From the NCBI RefSeq assembly GCF_049889055.1, contig NZ_JBLTWO010000006.1, positions 186,001 to 250,000 of the forward strand: a DNA stretch of 64,000 nt, written 5' to 3'. Both the position numbers and the translations under genes were made by a program. This document shows, piece after piece, positions 40,850 to 49,605 of the stretch. The notes beneath the pieces were generated by a model. The model did not search any database and had not been told where the DNA came from. It saw only the letters and a list, made by a program, of their open reading frames with translations. The stretch comes from Rhizorhabdus sp049889055. GTDB taxonomy: Bacteria > Pseudomonadota > Alphaproteobacteria > Sphingomonadales > Sphingomonadaceae. Positions within the stretch are counted from its first letter, which is position 1; every line of letters starts with the position of its first letter.

Positions 40850-41884
40850 ATGTCGCTCTACGCCGCCCTCCGCCCGCTCCTGTTCACCCTCGAAGCCGAA
40901 CGCGCGCACCGGGCGACGATCCGGGCACTGCGGCTGAAGCCGCACGGCGCCCTGCCGGTCGACGATCTCCGCCTTGCCAGCACGGTCGCCGGACTGCGCT
41001 TCCCCAATCCGGTCGGCCTCGCCGCCGGCTTCGACAAGGACGCGCAGGTCCCCGACGCCATCCTGTCGCTCGGCTTCGGCTTCGCCGAGGTCGGCACGCT
41101 CACCCCCTTCCCGCAGGCGGGCAACCCCAGCCCCCGGCTGTTCCGCCTGGTCGAGGACCGGGCGGTGATCAACCGCATGGGCTTCAACAATGGCGGCCAG
41201 GCAGCGGCATTCGAGCGGCTGCTGCGCCGCAACCACCGGCCCGGTATCGTCGGGGTGAACATCGGCGCGAACAAGGACGCCGCCGACCGCATTGCCGACT
41301 ATGCCAATGGCGTGCGTGTGATGGCCGGGGTGGCACGCTATCTGACGGTCAACATCTCTTCGCCCAACACGCCAGGGCTGCGCGCGCTGCAGGATCGCGG
41401 CGCGCTGACCGAATTGCTGGCTGCCGTGATGGAAGCCCGCCCCGCCGGCGGCCCGCCGGTCTTCCTGAAGGTCGCCCCCGATCTCGAACCCGCCGACATC
41501 GACGACATCGCCGAGATCGCAGCCGAGTTCGAGCTCGACGGGCTGATCGTGTCGAACACCACCATTTCACGCCCGCCGTTGCGCTCGCGTCATGGGCAGG
41601 AGACCGGCGGCCTGTCGGGCGCCCCGCTGCGCGAACTGGCCGCGCGCCGGCTCGCCGACTTCCGCCGGGCGACGGGCGGCACGATGCCGCTGATCGCCGC
41701 CGGCGGGATCGCCTCGGCCGAGGACGCCTATGCCCGCATCCGCGCGGGGGCGAGCCTCGTCCAGCTCTACTCGGCGCTCGTCTATGAAGGGCCCGGCCTT
41801 GCGCGGCGGATAAACCGGGGGCTGGCGCAACTGCTCGAGCGCGACGGCTTCGCTTCGGTCGCCGAGGCCGTCGGCCAGGGCTGA
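40850..41884 (+). CDS. pyrD: dihydroorotate dehydrogenase (quinone), class 2
   Basis: Oxidises dihydroorotate to orotate in pyrimidine synthesis, passing electrons to quinone at the membrane. The 344-residue protein has the N-terminal amphipathic helix of class 2 enzymes (LRPLLFTLEAERAHRATI), then NPVGLAAGFDKDA, GTLTPFPQAGNPSPRLFRL, INRMGFNN, the catalytic Ser in LTVNISSPNTPGLR (near residue 167), FLKVAPDLE and IAAGGI for FMN binding. It is preceded by the structured intergenic region and followed after 67 bases by ggt. Confidence 0.96.
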   Translation: MSLYAALRPLLFTLEAERAHRATIRALRLKPHGALPVDDLRLASTVAGLRFPNPVGLAAGFDKDAQVPDAILSLGFGFAEVGTLTPFPQAGNPSPRLFRLVEDRAVINRMGFNNGGQAAAFERLLRRNHRPGIVGVNIGANKDAADRIADYANGVRVMAGVARYLTVNISSPNTPGLRALQDRGALTELLAAVMEARPAGGPPVFLKVAPDLEPADIDDIAEIAAEFELDGLIVSNTTISRPPLRSRHGQETGGLSGAPLRELAARRLADFRRATGGTMPLIAAGGIASAEDAYARIRAGASLVQLYSALVYEGPGLARRINRGLAQLLERDGFASVAEAVGQG

Positions 41885-41951
41885 TCGCACCGTCGCCGCA
41901 GCCGCGCGCAAAGCGCTTCCGCCGGGCCTGATCCGGCTCTAAGCTCGGGCC

Positions 41952-43658
41952 ATGCTGCACCGCGCCCTCACCGCTCTCGCCGCCGTCGCGCTTCTCGTCG
42001 CGCCGGTCACCGCCGAAGCCGGCACCGTCGTGGCCGCCGAACCGCGCGCCGCCGCCGCCGGACAGGAAATCTTGCGCAAAGGCGGCAGCGCTGCCGACGC
42101 CGCCATGGCGATCATGCTTGCCCTGACCGTAACCGAACCGATGTCCTCGGGCATCGGCGGCGGCGGCTTCCTGCTTCACCATGACGGCAAGACCGGCAAG
42201 CTGGAAACGGTCGACGGACGCGAGACCGCCCCCGCTTCGGCCGGCCATGACCGCTTCCTCGGCGCCGACGGCAAGCCGCTGCCCTATATGCAGGCGGTGC
42301 CCGGTGGCTATTCGGTCGGCATCCCCGGCAACATCGCGCTGATGGCGGAAACCCACAAACGCTGGGGCAAGCTGCCCTGGGCCAAGCTGTTCGAACCGGC
42401 GATCCGCCTGGCCGAACAGGGCTATACGCTGCTGCCCGACAACAGACCCGGCCCCTTCACGGTGCAGGGCACCCTCGCCTATCGCCTCAAGCAGTTCGAG
42501 AAACTCTGGGCCGATTTCCCCGAGGCCCGCGCCATCTACTGGAAGGATGGCCGCCCGCTCACGACCGGCGAGACGGTGCGCAATCCGGCGCTCGCCGCTA
42601 CGCTGCGGACGATCGCCGCCAAGGGTCCCGACGCCTTCTACAAGGGCGAGATCGCCAACCAGATCAGCCAGGCGGTCGGCCGGTCGAAGCGCAACCCGAC
42701 GACACTGACGGTCGGCGACCTCTCGGCCTATCGCGCCAAGCTGCGCGCGCCGGTCTGCGGCAGCTATCGCGGCCACCGCATCTGCGGGATGGGCCTGCCG
42801 TCGTCGGGCGCGATCACCGACCTGATGATCCTCGGCATGCTCAAGCGCTTCGACCTCGCCAAACTCGGCAAAGACTCGCCGGTCGCCTGGCATCTGATCG
42901 GCGAAGCTATGCGGTTGGCCTATGCCGACCGCGACGCCTGGCTCGGCGATTCCGATTTCGTGAAGGTGCCGGTCGCCGGCCTGCTCGACCCGGCCTATCT
43001 CGCCGAGCGGTCGAAGCTGATCTCGCCCGACAAGACACTGGGCAGCTATCCACCCGGAACGCCGCCCGGCGCCGAGCCGCTCGCGATGACGAAAGCACCC
43101 GCCGAGCAGGGCACCACCAACTTCGTCGCTGTCGACGATCGCGGCGACATCGTCTCGATGACCTCGACGGTGGAGGGGCCGTTCGGCAGTTCGCTCGTCG
43201 CAGGCGGCTTCTTCCTCAACAACGAGCTGACCGACTTCAACGAAGATCCCTATGACAAGGGCCGTCTGGTCCCGAACCATGTCCAGCCGGGCAAGCGGCC
43301 GCTGTCGTCGATGGCGCCGACGATCGTCTATGGCAAGGACGGCAAGCCGTGGCTCGCGCTCGGCTCGGCCGGCGGGCGCACGATCATCATGCACACGCTG
43401 AAAGCCATGATCGGGGCGATCGACTGGGGGTTGCCCGCCGACCAGGCGATCGCGCTGCCCAATATCTTCTTCCGGGGTCCCGCGCTGGTGGTCGAACGCA
43501 ACAGCCCGCTCGAGGCGCTGGTGCCGGGCCTCACCCAGCTGGGCGAGACGGTCAGCGTCGGCGACATACCGTCGAAACTGACCATCTTGCAAAGCACCAA
43601 GACCGGCTGGACCGGCGCGGCCGACCCCCGCAGTCCGGGCGTCGCCCTGTCACAATAA
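41952..43658 (+). CDS. ggt: gamma-glutamyltransferase
   Basis: Periplasmic Ntn-hydrolase that splits glutathione and gamma-glutamyl compounds. The 568-residue precursor has a signal peptide (residues 1-22, ALTALAAVALLVAPVTAEA). Family blocks are GGSAADAAMAIMLALTV, SSGIGGGGFLLHH, the autocleavage site GTTNFVAVDDRGD with the nucleophilic Thr (near residue 388), STVEGPFGS and PLSSMAPTIVY. Autocleavage into two subunits is expected. It starts 67 bases after pyrD. Confidence 0.94.
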   Translation: MLHRALTALAAVALLVAPVTAEAGTVVAAEPRAAAAGQEILRKGGSAADAAMAIMLALTVTEPMSSGIGGGGFLLHHDGKTGKLETVDGRETAPASAGHDRFLGADGKPLPYMQAVPGGYSVGIPGNIALMAETHKRWGKLPWAKLFEPAIRLAEQGYTLLPDNRPGPFTVQGTLAYRLKQFEKLWADFPEARAIYWKDGRPLTTGETVRNPALAATLRTIAAKGPDAFYKGEIANQISQAVGRSKRNPTTLTVGDLSAYRAKLRAPVCGSYRGHRICGMGLPSSGAITDLMILGMLKRFDLAKLGKDSPVAWHLIGEAMRLAYADRDAWLGDSDFVKVPVAGLLDPAYLAERSKLISPDKTLGSYPPGTPPGAEPLAMTKAPAEQGTTNFVAVDDRGDIVSMTSTVEGPFGSSLVAGGFFLNNELTDFNEDPYDKGRLVPNHVQPGKRPLSSMAPTIVYGKDGKPWLALGSAGGRTIIMHTLKAMIGAIDWGLPADQAIALPNIFFRGPALVVERNSPLEALVPGLTQLGETVSVGDIPSKLTILQSTKTGWTGAADPRSPGVALSQ

Positions 43659-43737
43659 GCCGCAGGAAGCGGGTGCAAAGGCCGATTTCGGCGTTATACC
43701 CCGCTTCAGAGCGGCCAGATCCGCGGGGGCAGGAGAG

Positions 43738-45516
43738 ATGATGCGTAGCTTCGAGCGTTTTCCCAACCTCGTCACCATGTTCTTCACGCGCGCGGCGGAG
43801 AAGGGCGACGCGCCTTTCCTGTGGGCCAAGGAAGGCGGCCAATGGCAGGCGCTGAGCTGGGGCGAGGTCGCCCGGCGCGTCGCCTCGCTCGCCGCCGTTT
43901 TGCGCGCGCAGGGCCTGAAGGACGGGGACCGTGTCGTCCTCGTCTCCGAGAACCGCCCCGAATTCTGCATCGCCGACCTGGCGATCATGGCCGCCGGCTG
44001 CGTCACCGTGCCGACCTACACGACTAACACCGAGCGCGATCACACCCATATCTTGGAGAATAGCGGCGCCCGCGCGGCGATCGTGTCGACCGCGAAGCTG
44101 GCGCAGATGCTGCTGCCGGCGATCGTGCGCTCATCGACCTGCGAATTCCTGATCGGCATGGAGCCGATGCCGCAGACCGCCGTCCGCACGCTCGACTTCG
44201 CCACGCTCGCGGGCGATCCAGCGGCCGATGTGCAGGCCGCCGCCGCCCGGGCCCTCGACATGCGGCGGGAGGATCTGGCGTGCCTGATCTACACCAGCGG
44301 CACCGGCGGGGCGCCTCGCGGGGTGCGTCAGCATCACGGCGCGATCCTGTGCAATGTCGAAGGGTGCCTGGACATCCTCCAGACCGATTTCGGCTGGGGC
44401 GATGAGGTGTTCCTCTCCTTCCTGCCGCTCAGCCACGCCTATGAACATTCGGGTGGGCAGTTTCTGCCGATCGGGCTGGGTGGGCAGATCTATTATGCCG
44501 AGGGACTGGAGAAGCTCGCCGCCAATATCGAGGAGGTGCGGCCAACAATCATGGTCGTGGTCCCGCGCCTGTTCGAGATGCTGCGCGCGCGCCTGATCAA
44601 GGCAGTCGAGAAACAGGGCGGGATCGGCAAGAAGCTGCTCGACAAGGCGCTCGAACTCGGCACGCGCGAGAAGCTGCGCCTGACCGACTATCCCTATAAG
44701 CTCGCCATCGATGCTCTGCTGAAACCGAAGGTTCAGAAGCGGTTCGGCGGCCGGATCAAGGCGCTGGTGTCGGGCGGTGCGCCGCTCAACCCCGAGGTCG
44801 GGCAGTTCTTCTCCTCGCTCGGGCTGACCCTTCTTCAGGGCTATGGCCAGACCGAATCCGGCCCGGTGGTCTCCTGCAACCGGCCGAAGGTCGGGATCAA
44901 GCTCGACACGGTCGGCCCCCCGATGAAGGGCGTCGAGGTCAGGATTGCCGAGGATGGCGAGATATTGATCCGGGGCGAGCTGGTGATGGCCGGCTACTGG
45001 CGCAACGAGGCCGAGACCGAGCGCGTGTTGAAGGACGGATGGCTGCATTCGGGCGATGTCGGCCATCTCGACGAGAAGGGCCGCCTCAAGATCACCGACC
45101 GCAAGAAGGATCTGATCGTCAACGACAAGGGCGACAATGTCGCGCCGCAGAAGCTGGAAGGCATGCTGACGCTCCAGCCCGAGATCGCCCAGGCGATGGT
45201 CTCGGGCGACCGCCGCCCCTATATCGTCGGCCTGATCGTCCCCGACCAGGAATGGCTGGCCGGCTGGGCCGCCGAGCGCGGCCTGTCGCCTGAGCTCGCC
45301 AAGCTGCGCGACAACCCCGAACTGCACCGCGCGCTGATGGCGGCGGTCGACCGGGTCAATGTCGACCTGTCGGTGATCGAGAAGGTCCGCCGCATCGTCA
45401 TCGCCGACGAGCCCTTCTCGATCGCGAACCAGCAGATGACCCCATCGCTCAAGAACCGCCGCCACGCGATCCGGGCGATCTATGGGGAACGGCTCGACGC
45501 GCTCTATCGGGCATGA
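43738..45516 (+). CDS. long-chain acyl-CoA synthetase (AMP-forming)
   Basis: Activates fatty acids to acyl-CoA through an acyl-AMP. The 592-residue ANL-superfamily protein has the P-loop-like motif YTSGTGGAPRGV (near residue 188), FLPLSHAYEH, YYAEGLEKL, LQGYGQTESGP (A5), WLHSGDVGHLDEKGRL, ITDRKKDLIV and a C-terminal Lys in TPSLKNRR. The usual second Thr of the P-loop (TSGTTG) is Gly here. The long-chain (FadD15-like) group is indicated by length and the large insert. ATG at 43741, five bases after AGGAG, is an alternative start. Confidence 0.92.
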   Translation: MMRSFERFPNLVTMFFTRAAEKGDAPFLWAKEGGQWQALSWGEVARRVASLAAVLRAQGLKDGDRVVLVSENRPEFCIADLAIMAAGCVTVPTYTTNTERDHTHILENSGARAAIVSTAKLAQMLLPAIVRSSTCEFLIGMEPMPQTAVRTLDFATLAGDPAADVQAAAARALDMRREDLACLIYTSGTGGAPRGVRQHHGAILCNVEGCLDILQTDFGWGDEVFLSFLPLSHAYEHSGGQFLPIGLGGQIYYAEGLEKLAANIEEVRPTIMVVVPRLFEMLRARLIKAVEKQGGIGKKLLDKALELGTREKLRLTDYPYKLAIDALLKPKVQKRFGGRIKALVSGGAPLNPEVGQFFSSLGLTLLQGYGQTESGPVVSCNRPKVGIKLDTVGPPMKGVEVRIAEDGEILIRGELVMAGYWRNEAETERVLKDGWLHSGDVGHLDEKGRLKITDRKKDLIVNDKGDNVAPQKLEGMLTLQPEIAQAMVSGDRRPYIVGLIVPDQEWLAGWAAERGLSPELAKLRDNPELHRALMAAVDRVNVDLSVIEKVRRIVIADEPFSIANQQMTPSLKNRRHAIRAIYGERLDALYRA

Positions 45517-45563
45517 GTCGCTTCGGACGGGACCCGATACGGCCTCCCGCAGGGCGAGCAGCG

Positions 45564-45984
45564 TCAGTGCGTCCGATCGAGCGTCAGCCGCTCGAAATAC
45601 CAGCGTCGCTGCGCGGCGCTGGCACCATCAACAGTGTTGACCCGCCTGGGCACGGCACCACCTTCATAGCGAATTGACCGGCCATCGCGGTCATGGCCAC
45701 TGACGATGATGGGCAGGGTGTACCATGATGACCCGGCCGCGCCTTCCGTCCTGCCCTGCAGCAGATTTGGGAGAATCGTCAGGTGGATGGTGGGAGACCG
45801 GTGGCAGGCCCGAACGCGCTTCGGAAATGTCGGCACCAGCATGGTGGGACGGAGGTGGCGGTTCCGTCCGCCCGCTATCGATGGCGGGGGCCGTCGTGGC
45901 ATTGTTCACGCCTGCGGTCTCTCGATCGTTGCAACCGACGAGCAGCAGAACCGGCAGGATAGAAGAAATGCCGAGCTTATGCAT
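45564..45984 (-). pseudogene. broken lipoprotein gene
   Basis: The 5' part (45984 down to about 45720) encodes a lipoprotein signal with lipobox LLVGC near residue 18, then a low-complexity Pro/His/Ser region. In that frame a stop comes at 45691. The 3' part in another frame (about 45730 to 45564) reads SWYTLPIIVSGHDRDGRSIR, then GGAVPRRVNTVDGASAAQRRWYFERL. That ending resembles the C-terminus of a sphingomonad lipoprotein family (RRVNDVxGATxxQRRWxI). The middle of such proteins seems missing, so a deletion with frameshift is likely. Confidence 0.5.
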
Positions 45985-46128
45985 GGCGGCATAACTGACT
46001 GCGGATCGGCAGCGTTTCCCATGCCGCGAGCCATTTTCAACAAGAAGGTCGGGGAATCACCTCTCCCATCTGGAATAAACTCGTGATGGCGTTATCGTTC
46101 TTCCTATGTTCCGATTCGGAGGGCAACT

Positions 46129-47127
46129 ATGACGCTAGGATTGATCGATGCGGACCTCCGCTTTCCGGTGCTGGGCTTTCCTGTCGATGGCGATCCGATG
46201 CCATTTCAGGCGATCGGTTTGCTCCGCGGCAAGACCGGCTGGCTGTCCGAGCGTGGTCGTCATCTCGGCCTTGAGATAGTCGATTCCGCTGGCCGTAGCT
46301 GGACCGTGACGGGGGTCGTCGAAAGGACGCCGGCGCCGCGCAAATGGTGGCAGTTCGGCCGAGCGAAAGACGACGATGCGCCGGCCGAAGTGATGCTCAC
46401 GCCCGGGCCCGTCCGATCCTTCGATGACACGCGCGCCCGCATCCTTGCCTTTGCCGATTCCCTGTTCGAGGCGAACGATGACGACGTGCTCGCCGCGCGG
46501 TCGGCCGAGACGATGGAGGCGCTCGCCAGCGCCGCGTTTCCGCTGCTGGTCCGTGCGCAGGGCCGCCGCCTGCTGCGCGGTGACGGCCCTGTCGCAGTCC
46601 GCTCGCAGGCCGAGGTTGCGACGCGGGCGCTCGTCCTGTCGGCGGTGGTGCTGGCGGTCCATGGGGCCGATCGCGCGCCCTTGCTCGACTGGATCATCGA
46701 AGAGCAGTTTGCGGACATAACCCCGTCGGAACTCGACCTGCTCACCGTAGACAATCTGCCGGACGAGCAGCGCTTTGGTTCGGCGATCGAAATCGAACGT
46801 CTGGCCGCGCTGCTCTGGGCGCTCGGCCTATACGACCTGCCGGTGTCGCAACAGCCTACCGAGATCGAAGCCGATCTTCCGGCGATCGTCTCGATGATGC
46901 CGCCGGGTGGGAACCGGACCGCAGAAGAGATTCGCGCATCGACCCTTCGCCCGGCCGAGGAGATCGCGGCGCTCGCCGAGCGGCAAACCGAGCTCATGCG
47001 CGCAGCCGATCGCATGCTGGCACAGAATAAGGACGATGAAGGGCAGGCTTTGGTCGCTTATGTCGCGGAGGGCCGCTCCATCGCGCTGCAATGGATCATC
47101 AATCCCGATCGTATCGACTGGAGTTGA
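46129..47127 (+). CDS. DUF4272 domain-containing protein
   Basis: A 332-residue protein without signal peptide or membrane segments. From about residue 118 it matches the DUF4272 pattern: an EVATRALVLSAVVLAVHGAD helix, the WIIEEQFADITPSE segment, and a later ERLAALLWALGLYDLP helix followed by a C-terminal LQWIINPD. The first ~110 residues look like small beta-strand-rich folds and are not recognised. No biochemical function is established for the domain. GAGGGC stands four bases before the ATG. It lies between a broken lipoprotein gene and a toxin-like gene; a link to the latter is only suggested by position. Confidence 0.7.
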   Translation: MTLGLIDADLRFPVLGFPVDGDPMPFQAIGLLRGKTGWLSERGRHLGLEIVDSAGRSWTVTGVVERTPAPRKWWQFGRAKDDDAPAEVMLTPGPVRSFDDTRARILAFADSLFEANDDDVLAARSAETMEALASAAFPLLVRAQGRRLLRGDGPVAVRSQAEVATRALVLSAVVLAVHGADRAPLLDWIIEEQFADITPSELDLLTVDNLPDEQRFGSAIEIERLAALLWALGLYDLPVSQQPTEIEADLPAIVSMMPPGGNRTAEEIRASTLRPAEEIAALAERQTELMRAADRMLAQNKDDEGQALVAYVAEGRSIALQWIINPDRIDWS

Positions 47128-47354
47128 ACGGCGACTGCACGCATACGGCCGCGCGGTTAGCAGCCCTTCAGCGTCTGTTCTTTCTATGTAGGGAATGGCC
47201 TGTCACGCACTGCCTAACGGAGCAGTTGCGGGACATCCGGTTGGACGGACAGGTCCCCTGCTTCGAAACATCCCCTTGATCTGCCGAGGGCAGCCTGCGT
47301 CGACAGCCACCGTTGTCGCCTGCGCCCGTCGGCGTTCAGTTTCGGAGCGACACG

Positions 47355-48099
47355 ATGGCATTACCACCCAAAACCGAAGAATCCAGTCTTCCCTGTACCC
47401 AAGCAAGTCGATTGGACCCTCGAAGATTACGCCGAAGCAGGGCTGAAAATGGCACGCGCCGTCGAACCCTTCATACCCGTCGTCGGTCCGCTTCGGGAAA
47501 TGGAACGGGACTATAGAAAGGGCGATTATCGGGGAGCGGCCTTCAATGCTGCCATGCTGGCACTGGAGATGACGCCGATGGGCCCCATGGCGCGGGTCGC
47601 GCGGCAGGTACAGGCGATCAACAAGTTTCGCAGGGGTGAGTTTCTGGCGAGAGCCGCTACGCAACAACAGCGAATTCGAAAAGTCGAAGGATTGGCTCGC
47701 CCGAGAGGGGCTCGTGCCGCAAACTTGCAGCCTCCCCTTAGAGAGGTCCGCTCCAGGCTCGCTCCGGATGGCTCGACCCGCTATCATCCTGACGGTCGAT
47801 ATGAGGTCCATCACACGATAGGGTTCACGCAGCTGGGACCGATCCAGGCCGCCCAGCGCAACGCCGAAGGGCTCTGGCGCAATCATCCGATCAATTTGAA
47901 GGTCGTGCCGATGGAGATCCACGACCGGCTTCACGGGCGTGGGCCATTGCCCGCTTATGGTGTCGCCGGCAAACTCTGGCATGGCACTAACGACGTTCAG
48001 AAGACCGTCGCTCTCGCGACAGGAGCGGTTGCCGCGGACGCAGTGGACGGCGTGAAACGTTTGAAATCGGAGCAACCCAGACGTCAGGAGGCGCGGTGA
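47355..48099 (+). pseudogene. HNH-like nuclease toxin gene with frameshift in an A4 run
   Basis: The intact part from the ATG at 47449 gives 216 residues. It has a helical segment (VEPFIPVVGPLREMERDYRKG) and a C-terminal HNH-type nuclease pattern: YEVHHTIGF near residue 120, then NHPINLKVVPMEIHDRLHG near 145-165. The frame is open upstream of 47449 with protein-like sequence NPVFPVPKQVDWTLEDYAEAG but has no start codon. In the other frame an ATG at 47355 with GGAG seven bases before it reads MALPPK. Removing one A from the AAAA at 47370-47373 joins both into one ~247-residue protein. Most likely a disrupted polymorphic toxin gene; internal initiation at 47449 remains possible. Confidence 0.65.
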
Positions 48100-48301
48100 T
48101 CCACTTGTGTGCGCCAAGATACTGCGCTGCACAGCCCGGCACCCGGTCAGTGATCGAACGATCCCCTCCCCGCCGGGAATGGTCGTGATGGACAGTCTTA
48201 CGCGCTCGCTGTACTGCCTGCATCATACAGTTGGGAATAGAAGAGGCTTCCGCATCCTTTTCGATTGGCAGGTTCCAAAATAGCATGTCTCTGGGGGGCG
48301 C

Positions 48302-48940
48302 ATGAAGAACGATGGCGAATCAGGCAAAGAGCGCCCGGCGGCGGCTTCGGAGCGCATCCTGCGCGCGATCGCGGCGGAGTTTCCACGCCTGCACGATCGG
48401 CAGGGCCTGCTCGACAGCGCGGCGCTGGCCGCAGTCCATGGCCGGAGCGAGGGCGAAGCGCTCAGCGATCACGAACGGCAGGCGGCCGCGCGGACACTGA
48501 CGCGCATGGTCAGCGACGGCACGGTGGGCGAGCTGCTCTGGCCGCGCGGCCATGCCGACAAGGTGCAACTGCCCGAACAGGGGATGATCGCCGTGTCGGT
48601 CGACCTTGGCTCGCTGCGCGAGGAGCGGCTGGCCTGGGAGGCTCGGCGCGAGGGCGAGGAGCCGAGCCAGGAGGCGATCGTGCGCGAGATCGTCCGCCGG
48701 TCGCGCGGGTGGATCTCCGACAATCTCGACGACGGCAAGCTGCCGCTGCTGCTGGTCAACGCCAGCATCATCCACGGCTCCAACGCCTTCGACATCCTGA
48801 TCTCGGCGCAATATCGCAACCCGTACAACCTGTTGCGCTACACCCGCGAGGTGGTGCAGGTCGCGCCGCACGTGGCGGGCACCCACACCATGTTGGTGGC
48901 GCAGAGCTACGGCTTTCCCGACCTGATCGGCGAGCGGTGA
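48302..48940 (+). CDS. hypothetical protein, possible Lrp/AsnC-like ligand domain
   Basis: A 212-residue protein I do not recognise. The N-terminal part (about residues 15-85) is helical and could be a winged helix (RILRAIAAEFPRL, RQAAARTLTRMVSDGTVGELLW). The middle is charged. Residues 150-207 read like the beta-alpha-beta-beta-alpha-beta ligand domain of Lrp/AsnC proteins (SIIHGSNAFDILISA, YTREVVQVAPHVAGTHTMLV). GGGGGG lies three bases before the ATG. Its stop overlaps the GTG start of a membrane protein gene, so the two are coupled. Confidence 0.6.
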   Translation: MKNDGESGKERPAAASERILRAIAAEFPRLHDRQGLLDSAALAAVHGRSEGEALSDHERQAAARTLTRMVSDGTVGELLWPRGHADKVQLPEQGMIAVSVDLGSLREERLAWEARREGEEPSQEAIVREIVRRSRGWISDNLDDGKLPLLLVNASIIHGSNAFDILISAQYRNPYNLLRYTREVVQVAPHVAGTHTMLVAQSYGFPDLIGER

Positions 48941-49539
48941 ACGACCAGTCCGGGAACGTGCCGCCGGCCGGGCCAACCGGTCTGCTCGGCCGTTTGCGCA
49001 GCTATGCGGCGCATCCCGATCCGCGCGCCGAATCCTGCAACTGGATCGCCCTGGCGGTGGCATCGAACCAGCCAATCTATCCGCTCTATCTGCTCTGGGC
49101 TGTCGGTGGCGACTGGTGGGTATCCGTCTGGACCTTCCTGTCGACCCCGTTCTTCCTTGCCGTGCCGGCGGTCGCCCGGCGCCATGCCGCGGCGGGCCGG
49201 GCGCTGTTGCCGCTGGCGGGAATCGGCAATGGCGTCGTCAGCGCCAAGGCGTTCGGCGTAGCCTCGGGGGTCGAACTGTTCCTGATCGCCTGCGCGTTGA
49301 TCGGCCTGCTCGCCTTTCGCGGCCGGGAACGGCGCTGGACAATCGGCATCTGGGCTGCGGCAGCTGGAGCGGCGCTGCTCCATGACCATTATGGTACGCC
49401 GTTCGGTCGCTTCGATGCCGCCCAATATGCCGATTTCTTCCGGCTCAACGCCTATAGCGTCGCGGCGCTGTGCGGGCTGGTGTTGCTGAGCCTGGGGCGC
49501 ATCGCCTGGGGCGAGCGGCGACAAGGTCCGGTCGCCTGA
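48937..49539 (+). CDS. hypothetical integral membrane protein
   Basis: A 200-residue protein with about five hydrophobic helices (PIYPLYLLWAVGG, VSVWTFLSTPFFLAVPAV, ALLPLAGIGNGVVSA, ELFLIACALIGLLAF, YSVAALCGLVLLSLG) and a short polar N-terminus. No family was recognised. The GTG at 48937 overlaps the preceding stop (GTGA), which decides the start and argues for translational coupling to the upstream possible regulator. A 9-bp stem follows the stop. Confidence 0.7.
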   Translation: MNDQSGNVPPAGPTGLLGRLRSYAAHPDPRAESCNWIALAVASNQPIYPLYLLWAVGGDWWVSVWTFLSTPFFLAVPAVARRHAAAGRALLPLAGIGNGVVSAKAFGVASGVELFLIACALIGLLAFRGRERRWTIGIWAAAAGAALLHDHYGTPFGRFDAAQYADFFRLNAYSVAALCGLVLLSLGRIAWGERRQGPVA

Positions 49540-49545
49540 ATCGAT

Positions 49546-49581
49546 GACGGGCGGAAGCCGCATGGAGCAGCCCCGCCCGTC
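49546..49581. terminator. hairpin between convergent genes
   Basis: GACGGGCGG (49546-49554) and CCGCCCGTC (49573-49581) form a perfect 9-bp stem with an 18-base loop in the gap between the membrane protein gene and the convergent chemoreceptor gene. No T-run is present, so the terminator call is tentative. Confidence 0.35.
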
Positions 49582-49605
49582 GTCAACCTAGTCCGATCGG
49601 TCGGA

